Shown: positions 36,550-45,109 of the stretch, in pieces
Numbering within the stretch: position 1 is the first letter of the stretch
Layout: each line of letters starts with the position of its first letter
Source: an uncultured Eubacteriales bacterium
Lineage (GTDB): Bacteria > Bacillota > Clostridia > TANB77 > CAG-508
DNA length: 64,000 nucleotides
Assembly (NCBI GenBank): GCA_902492015.1
Contig: CABUJR010000004.1
Location: forward strand, 1 to 64,000
Reading direction: 5' to 3'
The notes under the pieces: generated by a model
What the model saw: the letters and a program-made list of their open reading frames with translations, nothing else
Databases searched by the model: none
Told to the model about the DNA's origin: nothing
Made by a program: the position numbers and the translations under genes

Positions 36550-36627
36550 AAATTCCTCCTTTTATTATGTATTAAATATTTTTTGCATATCATACATTTT
36601 TATTCTATTACTTTTTCTCAACTACAA

Positions 36628-36656
36628 ATTCTAACATAAGCCTACAAAATTTTCAA
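36628..36656 (-). promoter_or_regulatory. Sigma-A promoter of pflBA
   Basis: Minus strand TTGAAA (36651-36656), 17-base spacer, TAGAAT (36628-36633). The leader is about 70 bases. Confidence 0.6.
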
Positions 36657-36769
36657 TAGAATTTTTTGCTTATTTTTTATAAATTAAAAAAATAAATGCT
36701 TTTATTTATCTAAAAAGCAGAGAAAATAGGAATTCTTCCGAAAATATAAAATTGGAATTTTTTTACTCA

Positions 36770-36798
36770 TTGACACAAGTTTTTATAAAATATATAAT
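36770..36798 (+). promoter_or_regulatory. Consensus sigma-A promoter of maf
   Basis: TTGACA (36770-36775), 17-base spacer, TATAAT (36793-36798), about 25 bases before the ribosome site of maf. It lies in the open frame upstream of ATG 36830, which rules out an earlier start. Confidence 0.85.
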
Positions 36799-36829
36799 TA
36801 TTAAAAATGGAATAATAGAGGTGGTAAAA

Positions 36830-37408
36830 ATGAAAATAATATTAGCTTCACAATCACCAAGAAGAATAGCATTAATGGAATTAGCAAAAATAGATTTTGA
36901 AGTAATGGCAAGCAGTAAAGAAGAGAAAAAAATAAAAGATGGAATTAATATCGATGAACAATCTAAAGAAGTATCATATCAAAAGGCTTTAGACGTTTTT
37001 AACAATACACAAGGAGATAGAGTAATAATTGGTGCAGATACAATAGTTGTAAAAGATAATAAAGTATATGGAAAACCAGCTGATAGAAAAGAAGCAATAA
37101 AAATGCTTAAAGAATTACAAAATGATGTACATACAATTTATACAAGTTTAGCAATTTTAATTGAGGAAAAAGGGCAGTATAAAGAATACAAAGAATTAGT
37201 AAAAACTAATGTAACAGTTCATAGTATGACAGAACAAGAAATAGTAGAATATGTAGATACTGAAGAGCCTTATGATAAAGCAGGAGCTTATGCAATACAA
37301 AGTTGCTTTGCTAAATACATAGATGAAATTGAAGGAAATTATATGAGTGTAATCGGACTTCCAATAGATAAAGTATATAAGATTTTAAAAGAAAATGAAA
37401 TTTTATAA
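36830..37408 (+). CDS. maf: Maf family nucleoside triphosphate pyrophosphatase
   Basis: 192 residues. House-cleaning enzyme hydrolysing dTTP/UTP or modified nucleotides; Maf is linked to septum formation in Bacillus. Signature ILASQSPRR at the N-terminus, then IGADTIVV with the catalytic Asp near 71 and GKPADRKEA. The start ATG 36830 is set by AGAGGTGG and by the consensus promoter just upstream. Confidence 0.93.
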   Translation: MKIILASQSPRRIALMELAKIDFEVMASSKEEKKIKDGINIDEQSKEVSYQKALDVFNNTQGDRVIIGADTIVVKDNKVYGKPADRKEAIKMLKELQNDVHTIYTSLAILIEEKGQYKEYKELVKTNVTVHSMTEQEIVEYVDTEEPYDKAGAYAIQSCFAKYIDEIEGNYMSVIGLPIDKVYKILKENEIL

Positions 37409-37411
37409 AAC

Positions 37412-37438
37412 AAAATCCATCAAAAAATGATGGATTTT
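37412..37438. terminator. Bidirectional terminator after maf
   Basis: 11-bp stem AAAATCCATCA/TGATGGATTTT with a 5-nt A loop, overlapping the end of the convergent small gene. Confidence 0.85.
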
Positions 37439-37709
37439 ATTTGTTTAACTTAGCAAATACTTTAAATTGCAGTGCTTTTTTTACTGTATCCCAGTCTTCA
37501 TCTGGAATATCTGAGATATAAATTGTATTTCCTTTTTCTTTTATTATTTCCAAAATATCTAAATTAGCATATCTGCTATTATCTTCAAAAATGTAATTTT
37601 TGTTATTAATTGCAACATAATTTTTTCCATTTTCAGTACAAGTAAAGGAAAAGATTACTTCCATATTTTGTAGCTGTTTATCAGTATTAAATATTCTAAT
37701 TGATTTCAT
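37437..37709 (-). CDS. Small DUF1292-like protein
   Basis: 90 residues without membrane segments. The opening VIFSFTCTENGKNYVAINN and ISDIPDEDWDTVKKALQFK recall DUF1292-type proteins, but the match is loose and I would not insist on it. GAGGT lies 6 bases before ATG. It is the second gene of a two-gene unit with the 124-residue protein 17 bases upstream. Confidence 0.6.
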   Translation of the reverse strand: MKSIRIFNTDKQLQNMEVIFSFTCTENGKNYVAINNKNYIFEDNSRYANLDILEIIKEKGNTIYISDIPDEDWDTVKKALQFKVFAKLNK

Positions 37710-37726
37710 TTGTACCTCGCTTCAAA

Positions 37727-38101
37727 TTAGTTTAATGGTTTTAATGTTTGAAAAAATGGGTTTGATAATAAATCATTATCAGAAATAGGAGTTGAATTAG
37801 TATCTTCTTGAGAATTTTCTTTAGTAAAATTATTTTCTGGAGCAGAAGTCTGTTTATTTTCTTGATATATTCCTAAAATTTTACGCATTTTTTCAATGGT
37901 AAGTAAATTTGCTTTATATAAAACAAGAGCATTTTTTTGTGGAATGTAATTGAAATTTCCAATTTGAATCATTGAGTTAGATGTCTTATAATATTCAGCC
38001 ATTTTTGATGTTAACAATGATGTATTATAAAAGGCTTGTAATGTTTCTAAATCTTGCTTTAAAAGAACCAAAGAACCTTTGCAAGGAAAAACAACTTTCA
38101 A
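37727..38101 (-). CDS. Unknown 124-residue protein
   Basis: Not recognised. Order: a compact N-terminal part (KVVFPCKGSLVLLKQDLETLQ), a helical middle with MRKILGIYQEN, and a Ser/Asn/Thr-rich disordered tail (85-124). It is cytosolic. TTG 38101 is taken as start because GGGGGTGA lies 5 bases upstream; ATG 38116 sits at the front of that site. Co-transcribed with the following 90-residue gene. Confidence 0.6.
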   Translation of the reverse strand: MKVVFPCKGSLVLLKQDLETLQAFYNTSLLTSKMAEYYKTSNSMIQIGNFNYIPQKNALVLYKANLLTIEKMRKILGIYQENKQTSAPENNFTKENSQEDTNSTPISDNDLLSNPFFQTLKPLN

Positions 38102-38248
38102 CAAATTCACCCCCATAAATATTATTACAAATTATAAATAATATTATCAATAAAATATATTTTTTTCAAGTAAGTTTACTAAATATTTATTTTTTATTTC
38201 ATAAAAATTATACTAATTATAAATTTTCCACAGAAATTGAATAATATG

Positions 38249-38277
38249 TGGAAAGAATTTATTTAGTATGTTATAAT
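38249..38277 (+). promoter_or_regulatory. Probable sigma-A promoter of trmL
   Basis: TGGAAA (38249-38254), 17-base spacer, TATAAT (38272-38277). An inverted repeat TTCCACA/TGTGGAA (38226-38232 with 38247-38253) overlaps the -35 box. Confidence 0.5.
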
Positions 38278-38321
38278 TTTTGTGTGTTAAAATATATAAT
38301 AGAAGTTTTTGAGGTGATAAG

Positions 38322-38822
38322 ATGAAATTAAATATTGTTTTAGTTGAACCAGAAATTCCACAAAATACAGGTAATATAGCAAGAACTTGTGCAGCAATTG
38401 GAGCAAAACTTCATTTAGTATATCCATTAGGTTTTTCTGTTTCAGAAAGAGCTGTGAAAAGGTCTGGATTAGATTATTGGGATAAATTGGAAATAGAAGA
38501 ACATATAAGTTTTAAAAAGTTTTTAGAAAAATATAAACCAGAAGAAAATAATATGTTTTTTGTAACTACAAAAGGTAAAAATGTATATTCAAATGTAAAT
38601 TATAAAGAGTTTGACGAAGTATTTGCACTATTTGGAAAAGAAACAAAAGGATTACCAGAGGATATTTTAAAAAAATATTTAGATAAGACTATAAGAATTC
38701 CAATGAGAGAAAATTTGCGTTCACTAAATTTATCAAATTCTGTAGCTATTGTTGCCTATGAAATATTTAGACAAGCCAATTTTGATAATTTAGAAGAAAT
38801 AAGTAATTATTTTGGCGAATAG
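38322..38822 (+). CDS. trmL: tRNA (cytidine(34)-2'-O)-methyltransferase TrmL
   Basis: 166 residues, the minimal SPOUT methylase that modifies the wobble base of tRNA-Leu. Motifs: LVEPEIPQNTGNIARTCAA at the N-terminus, the pair SGLDYWD, LFGKETKGLPEDIL near 106 and IPMRENLRSLNLSNSVAIVAYE near 126. Full length for TrmL. GAGGTGAT precedes ATG. Confidence 0.94.
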   Translation: MKLNIVLVEPEIPQNTGNIARTCAAIGAKLHLVYPLGFSVSERAVKRSGLDYWDKLEIEEHISFKKFLEKYKPEENNMFFVTTKGKNVYSNVNYKEFDEVFALFGKETKGLPEDILKKYLDKTIRIPMRENLRSLNLSNSVAIVAYEIFRQANFDNLEEISNYFGE

Positions 38823-38898
38823 GTATTTATTTTTTATTCATTTTATTATATGATAAATATATAGAATAAAAATAGAAATCTAATTAGGGGGAAAATAA

Positions 38899-39156
38899 AT
38901 GAAAAAAATAATTGGAATAATAGTTTTTATAGTTATTTTAGGAGCTTTACTATTTTTTTTAACAGGATGTACTTTAAAATTAGAAACTTCTGATAATTCT
39001 GTATCAGCATCAGTAGATGGAGAAACAGGAGATACTATAAATAATGTTTTTGATTGGATAAAAGAAAGATTAAATAGATTATTTAATACAGAAGATAATA
39101 ATGATAGCAATGATGAAACTACAACTACTGAACAAAAACATACAGAAGTTATTTAA
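38899..39156 (+). CDS. Small lipoprotein
   Basis: 85 residues. Type II signal peptide with lipobox FLTGC (Cys near 24), then a short acidic Asp/Glu/Thr-rich tail with a helix VFDWIKERLNRLF. No known domain. AGGGGGAAA precedes ATG. The next lipoprotein gene follows after 17 bases and begins similarly. Confidence 0.65.
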   Translation: MKKIIGIIVFIVILGALLFFLTGCTLKLETSDNSVSASVDGETGDTINNVFDWIKERLNRLFNTEDNNDSNDETTTTEQKHTEVI

Positions 39157-39173
39157 AATAATAAGGAGGAATT

Positions 39174-39968
39174 ATGAAAAAAATATGCAGTTTAATTATA
39201 GTATTAGCATTGTTATTTGTTTTAACAGGCTGTGAAAAACAAGATAATGATAATACTGAAGAAAATAACTTAAATACTTCAAGTAGTAATACTTCAGAAA
39301 GTGAAAGTACAAATCAAGATGTTAATTATGAACAAGCAGCAAATAAACAAATGGCTAATCCAGAAAACGGAGAGACAATAGCTATTATAAAAGTAAAAGA
39401 TTATGGAGATATAAAGGTAAAATTTTTTGAAGATGTAGCACCAAAGGCTGTTGAAAATTTTGTAACACATGCACAAAATGGCTATTACGATGGAGTTACA
39501 TTTCATAGAGTTATAGATGAGTTTATGATTCAAGGTGGAGACCCAACAGGTACTGGAAGAGGTGGAGAAAGTATATGGGGAGAAGGTTTTGGAGAGGAAC
39601 TTTCTTTAGAAATTGTACCATATAGAGGTTCTTTATGTATGGCAAGTACAGGTTATGGTACAAATGGAATTGGAAGCCAATTTTTTATAACTCAAGCAAA
39701 TTATTCTGAAAATATGGCAACTATGATGAGACAAGGAGGATATCCAGAAGGTCTAATAGAACAATATGAAAAATATGGAGGATATATGAGCTTATATCTA
39801 CAATATACAGTATTTGGTCAAGTTTTTGAAGGAATGGATATTGTGGATAAAATAGCTAAAGTAGAAACCTATACTACAGAAGATAAACAAGAAGATAAAC
39901 CAGAAGATAAACCAGTAAATGATGTAGTAATAGATACAGTGGAAATAACAACTTATAATGAAGAATAA
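39174..39968 (+). CDS. Cyclophilin-type peptidyl-prolyl isomerase lipoprotein
   Basis: 264 residues. Type II signal peptide with lipobox VLTGC (Cys near 20) anchors it outside the membrane. A Ser/Asn/Glu-rich linker (20-65) leads to a cyclophilin domain (about 66-245). The isomerase signature FHRVIDEFMIQGGDPTGTG carries the catalytic Arg, and GSQFFIT is present. A short repeated tail KQEDKPEDKPV lies near the C-terminus. It probably helps fold exported proteins. AAGGAGG precedes ATG; co-transcribed with the small lipoprotein gene. Confidence 0.92.
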   Translation: MKKICSLIIVLALLFVLTGCEKQDNDNTEENNLNTSSSNTSESESTNQDVNYEQAANKQMANPENGETIAIIKVKDYGDIKVKFFEDVAPKAVENFVTHAQNGYYDGVTFHRVIDEFMIQGGDPTGTGRGGESIWGEGFGEELSLEIVPYRGSLCMASTGYGTNGIGSQFFITQANYSENMATMMRQGGYPEGLIEQYEKYGGYMSLYLQYTVFGQVFEGMDIVDKIAKVETYTTEDKQEDKPEDKPVNDVVIDTVEITTYNEE

Positions 39969-39978
39969 GATAATTTAG

Positions 39979-40008
39979 AATAAGAGCATAAGTACTTATG
40001 CTCTTATT
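39979..40008 (+). terminator. Terminator after the cyclophilin gene
   Basis: 30-bp perfect palindrome (15+15), arms AATAAGAGCATAAGT/ACTTATGCTCTTATT, followed by TT. Confidence 0.85.
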
Positions 40009-40037
40009 TTGAGAAAAAGTAAAATAAGGAGAGAAAA

Positions 40038-41294
40038 ATGTATAATAAATTCGGAATTGATGAAAAAATAATTGAAGTGGCAAATGAAGTAGAAGAAGAA
40101 TTAAAACCAATATTTGAAAAATATGAAAAAAATTGTATGAGTGTTAGTGCAAAAGTTTTAAAAGCTTTTCAAGACAATAAAGTTGCAACAACAGATTTTA
40201 ATGAAATAACTGGTTATGGATATTATGATGGTGGTAGAGAAAAATTAGAAAAAATATATGCAGATATTTTTGGAGCAGAAGATGCTCTTGTAAGGCCTCA
40301 AATTATGTCTGGAACACATGCTATTACAATAACTTTGTTTGGAATACTAAAATATGGAGATACTATGTTAAGCATATCTGGTAGACCATATGATACTTTA
40401 CAAAGCGTAATAGGTATTGTTGGAAATAGTAATAATTCATTAATTAAACATGGTATAAAATATGAAGAAATAGATCTTGTAAACAATGATTTTGATTATG
40501 AAAAAATTGAAAAAAGAGTAAGACAAGGTGGAATAAAATTAATAGAAATACAACGTTCACGAGGATATTCACAAAGAAAAAGTTTAAATATAGATAAAAT
40601 TGAAAAAGTTATAAAATTGATAAAACAAATTAATTCAGATATTATTATTATGGTAGATAATTGCTATGGAGAATTTGTTGAGGATAGAGAACCAACTGAT
40701 GTGGGGGCAGACTTATTTGCAAGTTCACTTATGAAAAATCTGGGAGCAGGAATTGCAACAAGTGGAGGATATGTTGTAGGAAGAAAAGATTTAATATATG
40801 AAGTTGCAGAAAGATTAACAGCCCCTTGTGTTGGAAAAGATATGGGAGCAAATTTAAATCAATTATTATCATATTATAAAGGAATATTTATGGCTCCATC
40901 TGTTGTAAAATCTGTTTTAAAAACAATGACTTTTGCAAGTAGAATGCTAGAAAAATTCGGCTTTGATGGAGTAAGTCCAAAATTTGATGAAAAAAGAGCT
41001 GATATAATTCAAACAATAGAATTAAAATCAGAAGAAAAATTAATTAAATTTTGTCAAGGAATTCAAATTGGTTCTCCAATAGAATCTTATGTAAAACCAA
41101 TTCCAGATGATATGCCAGGTTATGAACATAAAGAAGTTATGGCAGGAGGTAGTTTTACTCCAGGATCAACAATAGAATTAAGTTGTGATGGACCTGTTTG
41201 TGAGCCATATACAGCATATATGCAAGGTGGATTAACTTATGAATATGGAAAAATCGGAATAATGATTGCAATAGATAATATGTTAAATAAATAG
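40038..41294 (+). CDS. Aluminium-resistance/methionine gamma-lyase family PLP protein
   Basis: 418 residues, fold type I PLP enzyme of the YnbB/Alum_res family. PLP lysine in ASSLMKNLGAGIATSGGYVVG near 235. The preceding MVDNCYGEFVE provides the Asp contacting the cofactor. The C-terminal GGSFTPGSTIELSCDGP is typical of the family. Members are annotated as methionine gamma-lyase family; the true substrate is uncertain. AAGGAGAG precedes ATG. Single gene. Confidence 0.88.
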   Translation: MYNKFGIDEKIIEVANEVEEELKPIFEKYEKNCMSVSAKVLKAFQDNKVATTDFNEITGYGYYDGGREKLEKIYADIFGAEDALVRPQIMSGTHAITITLFGILKYGDTMLSISGRPYDTLQSVIGIVGNSNNSLIKHGIKYEEIDLVNNDFDYEKIEKRVRQGGIKLIEIQRSRGYSQRKSLNIDKIEKVIKLIKQINSDIIIMVDNCYGEFVEDREPTDVGADLFASSLMKNLGAGIATSGGYVVGRKDLIYEVAERLTAPCVGKDMGANLNQLLSYYKGIFMAPSVVKSVLKTMTFASRMLEKFGFDGVSPKFDEKRADIIQTIELKSEEKLIKFCQGIQIGSPIESYVKPIPDDMPGYEHKEVMAGGSFTPGSTIELSCDGPVCEPYTAYMQGGLTYEYGKIGIMIAIDNMLNK

Positions 41295-41379
41295 AACAAT
41301 AAAATATATTGGTTATAAATAATAAAAATTTAGATTTTTTTGTAAATAATTAGTAATGAAATTGTTAAATAAAATAGGT

Positions 41380-41408
41380 TTGACAAAAAAATGTATTAAG
41401 ATTAAAAT
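41380..41408 (+). promoter_or_regulatory. Sigma-A promoter of the acidic-repeat protein operon
   Basis: TTGACA (41380-41385), 17-base spacer, TAAAAT (41403-41408). The leader of about 155 bases contains a 10-bp hairpin at 41515-41539 (loop TGTAC) just before the AAAGGAGG of the first gene. Confidence 0.65.
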
Positions 41409-41571
41409 TATTTTGAAGATAATATATAAAAAATGCTGAAAAATATATCAAAATTATAACAAAAAAATTCATAAATTTACTAATTTAGGTTGCTATTTTC
41501 TTCAATATATTGTATTATATTATATGTACTATAATATAAAGAAATGACCTAAAGGAGGTTTTTTATAAATT

Positions 41572-41988
41572 ATGTTAAAAAAGGTAACAATAATAGCATT
41601 AATATTTATGACATTATTAGGAATAATATCTTTATTTTCAAATTCTTTTGCTGTTACAGGAAATGAAGTTCTTAATTCTACACAAGCAACTGAGTTATTA
41701 GAAATTAAAGAATCAACAAAAGGAAAACTTGCTGAATATATTGATAAATATGGTTCAACACCTTACGGAATAGCAGCATACATACTAAATATTGTAAGAA
41801 TTTATAGTATACCATTTTGCTTTATAGGAATTGCAATAGGTTCAATATATCAGTATGTTCTTGGTATAAGAAAATTGGATGTTAGAGATAGAGGTTTTAT
41901 GCTTATTATAACATTTGTAACAATATTATTAATATGCCAAGTATTACCATTGATTTTTGCTATAGTAGTAAATGGTTGGAGGGGTTAA
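41572..41988 (+). CDS. Small membrane protein, first gene of the acidic-repeat operon
   Basis: 138 residues. Signal-peptide-like N-terminus (1-27), a short helical region (40-60), then two membrane segments (about 78-98 and 107-133). Not recognised; layout is loosely reminiscent of TrbC/VirB2-type small subunits, without firm support. AAAGGAGG lies 13 bases before ATG. The stop is 3 bases before the next gene, so translation is probably coupled. Confidence 0.55.
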   Translation: MLKKVTIIALIFMTLLGIISLFSNSFAVTGNEVLNSTQATELLEIKESTKGKLAEYIDKYGSTPYGIAAYILNIVRIYSIPFCFIGIAIGSIYQYVLGIRKLDVRDRGFMLIITFVTILLICQVLPLIFAIVVNGWRG

Positions 41989-41991
41989 CAA

Positions 41992-44900
41992 ATGAAAGTT
42001 TTATTTGCGGTTAGTAGTGAAAGCATTTCAGATGCTATAATAAAAAAGTATCAAAAAGAATATAAAGAAATTCTTTCTTATAAAAATGTTTATTACTTCA
42101 ACGCAATATTAAAAGAGATACAAAAAGATAAAACTTATGATAGAATAGTTATAAGTGAAGATTTGGAACCATTTTCAAATAATAATTATGATGCAATAGA
42201 TAAATTTATCTTTGAAAAACTTGATAATATTAGCGATGAAGCTCAAGATATAGATGGTAATGAAACTTCTATAATTTTGATATGTACAGATAGACATACA
42301 AAAGGAAGTTCTTTTTTGGTAAAACTATTTGGAATAGGTATTTATAATGCTCTTTTGGGTAGTGAAAGAAGCATGGAACAAGTTTGTAAATTAATTAATA
42401 AACCTAGGGTAAAAAAAGAAGCTAAATTATATTATAAAATAGACTCAGAAGATGTTAATTATAGTAATAAAAATGAGAAAGAAGTTAGTGAATTAGAGAT
42501 TCAAAATATTTTAACTCATTTTAAAAAGCTTGGAAAAAATACAGATAAATATGCAGATAGTTTTAATAATATTGCTTCACAATATACAAATGATCAATTA
42601 AAAATAATAATTAATTGTTTACCAATATCAGTAAAAGCAGTATTAGAAGAAGATTGCCCTAAATATCAAGAATTAATGTCTGTTGATGGAATGGTTCAAA
42701 GAGTAAATAGAGAATCTTTAAAAACTAAAGAAGCACAAAAACAAACTGGAATAAAAATAGATATAATAGAAAATGTAAATCATAATAAAATGTCTGGACC
42801 AATAGTAATACCATCTTCTGTAAGAACATCTAAAAATAAAGGTCCTGCACCAGTAAGACCAATGGGAAAAGAGCTTGAAATTCCAACTTCTAAAAAGGAA
42901 GATAGCCAATCTAAAAAAGTTGTAAAACGAGTTGAAAAACCTAAAGAAATAGAATCAACAAGAAGTGCTAGTGCAGAAATTAATACAGCAAAGCTAGAGG
43001 CAAAAAGAGAAGCACCTTCCAAAGTTGCTTCAGAAAATACAGCTGTAAAAAAAGAAAAACCAGCTTCAATAAATGAAGTAGCGGCACAAGCAGGTGTAAC
43101 TACAACCAAAAATAAAAAGATGACACCTGAAGAATTAGCTGCTAAAAAGAAGGAATTGGCGAAAAAGAAATTATTACAGCAAAAAAAGGAAGCTTCAAAA
43201 ACAGAATCTGGTAAAGAAAAAGTCAAAGTTATTGGAGTTGATGCTGAAGGTAATAAGATTGTAAAGAAAATAGTAAAAACTCCTGAAGGAAATAAAGTTG
43301 TAAAAGCAGTAATAAAAAGCAAAAAAACAGAAAATAAAAAAGAAGAGATAGAAAGTAAAAAGAAAGAAAAAAAGGTTGAGAATAAACCTGTAAAAGAGGT
43401 AGAAGAAGACGAGGACATTTTGTTACCAGGTTTAGGTGATGATTTTGATGATGTACAAGAAGATACAATGTTACCTGGAACAGATAGTGATATAGAAGAA
43501 ACAGAAGATGTTTCACTACCAGGATTAGATGATAATGCAGAAGATGATTTATCATTACCTGGCTTAAATGAAGATGAAGAAGATACAGATATATTACCTG
43601 GTTTAGATAATGAAGACGAACAAGAAGATATGGAATTGCCTGGGTTAGATAATGACTTTGATGAATCATCAGACACAACATTGCCAGGACTAGATGATGA
43701 TTTTGATGATACATCAGATGATATATTGCCAGGATTAGATGACGATTTTGATGATACATCAGATGAAACATTACAAGGATTAGATGACGATTTTGATGAT
43801 ACATCAGATGATGTGTTACCAGGATTAGATGATGATTTCGATGATACATCAGATGATATATTACCAGGAGCAGATGACGAATTTGATGATTTAACAGATG
43901 AAGCATTACCAGGATTAGATGATGTATCAGAAGATAATACAGAAAACGACTATACTGATGAAGTATCAGTTCCTGGATTAGATGAATTAGACGAATTAGA
44001 TAATATTGGAGCAGATGATGATTTTTCTTCAGATGATGATTTATTACCAGGAATTGAACCTGATGATAACATGATTGATGATTCATTATTAGGTATAGAA
44101 GATGAAGTTCAAGAAGAAAATGAAAAACAATCATCATATTCACAAGCTTCTGCAGGAATAGAAAGCATAAAACCACAAGTAGATTATTCAATGTCAAATT
44201 TGAATAGTTTATTAACTAAGGATAAAAAAATAGTTACTTTTTTAGGAACAACCAAAAATGGAACTTCATTCTTAGTTAACAATTTGGCAGCATTATTCTC
44301 ATCATGTGGAATAAGTACTGCAATTTTAGATATGACTAAAAACAAAAATTCATATTATATATATACAAATAATGAAGAAGAATTAAGAAATATAGCTTAT
44401 AACTCAATTAGTAAATTACAAAAAGGATTTGCTGAAGGAATAAAAGTAAACAAAAATTTAACTGTTTATACAGCACTTCCAAATGATGGAAAAGATTATT
44501 CAGATGCAGAACCAATTTTGTCAACTTTAGTTCAAAATCATTCATTAATTTTAATAGATTGTGATTTTGAAACAGATCCATCATATTTTGCAAGCTGTCA
44601 AGAAATTTATTTAGTACAATCAATGGATATTTTAACAATACAACCTTTAACAGCATTTTTAAGAGATTTAAAAGCAAAAGGTGTTTTGGAGTCTGAAAAA
44701 GTAAGAGTTGTAATAAATAAAGAAATAAAAGTTAAAAGTTTAAATACAAAGGCAATTATAGGTGGTATGTCATTTTATAATGATCCATCAATGTCTTTCA
44801 TGACAGAGTTATTTAATAAAGATATGGTAAAAGCATGTAGTATACCATTTGAAGAAAATGCATATTCAAAATATTTAGATGCAATGGTAAATTGTAATGT

Positions 44901-45081
44901 TTCTATAAATGGATATTCTAAATCATTTTTAAGTAAATTAAAAAATTTAGGTGATATGGTTTATCCATTAGTAAGTAAGTCAACTTATGGTAAGGCAATG
45001 CCACAACAAAATAATTACGGAAAAAACAATTTTTCTAGCAACATGAATAATACTTTAAATCAGATGAAAAGAAAATTTTAA
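41992..45081 (+). CDS. Acidic-repeat protein with degenerate MinD/CpaE-like domain
   Basis: 1029 residues. N-terminal receiver-like domain (1-230), Lys/Ala-rich basic linker (about 275-470), acidic repeat region (about 475-705) and a C-terminal MinD/CpaE-like fold (about 745-985) with a short Asn/Gln tail. The repeat is a roughly 15-residue unit around LPGLDDDFDDTSDD, about 15 copies. The P-loop position reads GTTKNGTSFLVNNLAALF near 750: the lysine of GKT/S is replaced by Thr, and switch II is LIDCDFETD. ATPase activity is therefore doubtful. A role as a membrane-linked scaffold with its two operon partners is inference. Confidence 0.6.
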   Translation: MKVLFAVSSESISDAIIKKYQKEYKEILSYKNVYYFNAILKEIQKDKTYDRIVISEDLEPFSNNNYDAIDKFIFEKLDNISDEAQDIDGNETSIILICTDRHTKGSSFLVKLFGIGIYNALLGSERSMEQVCKLINKPRVKKEAKLYYKIDSEDVNYSNKNEKEVSELEIQNILTHFKKLGKNTDKYADSFNNIASQYTNDQLKIIINCLPISVKAVLEEDCPKYQELMSVDGMVQRVNRESLKTKEAQKQTGIKIDIIENVNHNKMSGPIVIPSSVRTSKNKGPAPVRPMGKELEIPTSKKEDSQSKKVVKRVEKPKEIESTRSASAEINTAKLEAKREAPSKVASENTAVKKEKPASINEVAAQAGVTTTKNKKMTPEELAAKKKELAKKKLLQQKKEASKTESGKEKVKVIGVDAEGNKIVKKIVKTPEGNKVVKAVIKSKKTENKKEEIESKKKEKKVENKPVKEVEEDEDILLPGLGDDFDDVQEDTMLPGTDSDIEETEDVSLPGLDDNAEDDLSLPGLNEDEEDTDILPGLDNEDEQEDMELPGLDNDFDESSDTTLPGLDDDFDDTSDDILPGLDDDFDDTSDETLQGLDDDFDDTSDDVLPGLDDDFDDTSDDILPGADDEFDDLTDEALPGLDDVSEDNTENDYTDEVSVPGLDELDELDNIGADDDFSSDDDLLPGIEPDDNMIDDSLLGIEDEVQEENEKQSSYSQASAGIESIKPQVDYSMSNLNSLLTKDKKIVTFLGTTKNGTSFLVNNLAALFSSCGISTAILDMTKNKNSYYIYTNNEEELRNIAYNSISKLQKGFAEGIKVNKNLTVYTALPNDGKDYSDAEPILSTLVQNHSLILIDCDFETDPSYFASCQEIYLVQSMDILTIQPLTAFLRDLKAKGVLESEKVRVVINKEIKVKSLNTKAIIGGMSFYNDPSMSFMTELFNKDMVKACSIPFEENAYSKYLDAMVNCNVSINGYSKSFLSKLKNLGDMVYPLVSKSTYGKAMPQQNNYGKNNFSSNMNNTLNQMKRKF
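43681..43905 (+). repeat. 45-bp tandem coding repeats
   Basis: Units begin at 43681, 43726, 43771, 43816 and 43861, exactly 45 bases apart. The first four are nearly identical at DNA level and the fifth is more divergent. They encode the LPGLDDDFDDTSDD units inside the acidic-repeat protein, and copy number could vary by recombination. Confidence 0.9.
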
Positions 45082-45109
45082 AGTTAGACCAAAAAATAGG
45101 GGTGATATC

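Noticed and set aside
41295..41571. Riboswitch in the leader of the acidic-repeat operon
   Set aside because: Only one simple 10-bp hairpin is present and no known aptamer pattern could be recognised.
43681..43905. Regular 45-bp repeats considered as a CRISPR array
   Set aside because: The repeats are contiguous without spacers and are in frame within a coding sequence; no cas genes in the window.
42780..44197. Two long minus-strand open frames inside the acidic-repeat gene
   Set aside because: They mirror the 45-bp coding repeats and Lys-rich linker in antisense, are low-complexity, and have no initiation signals.
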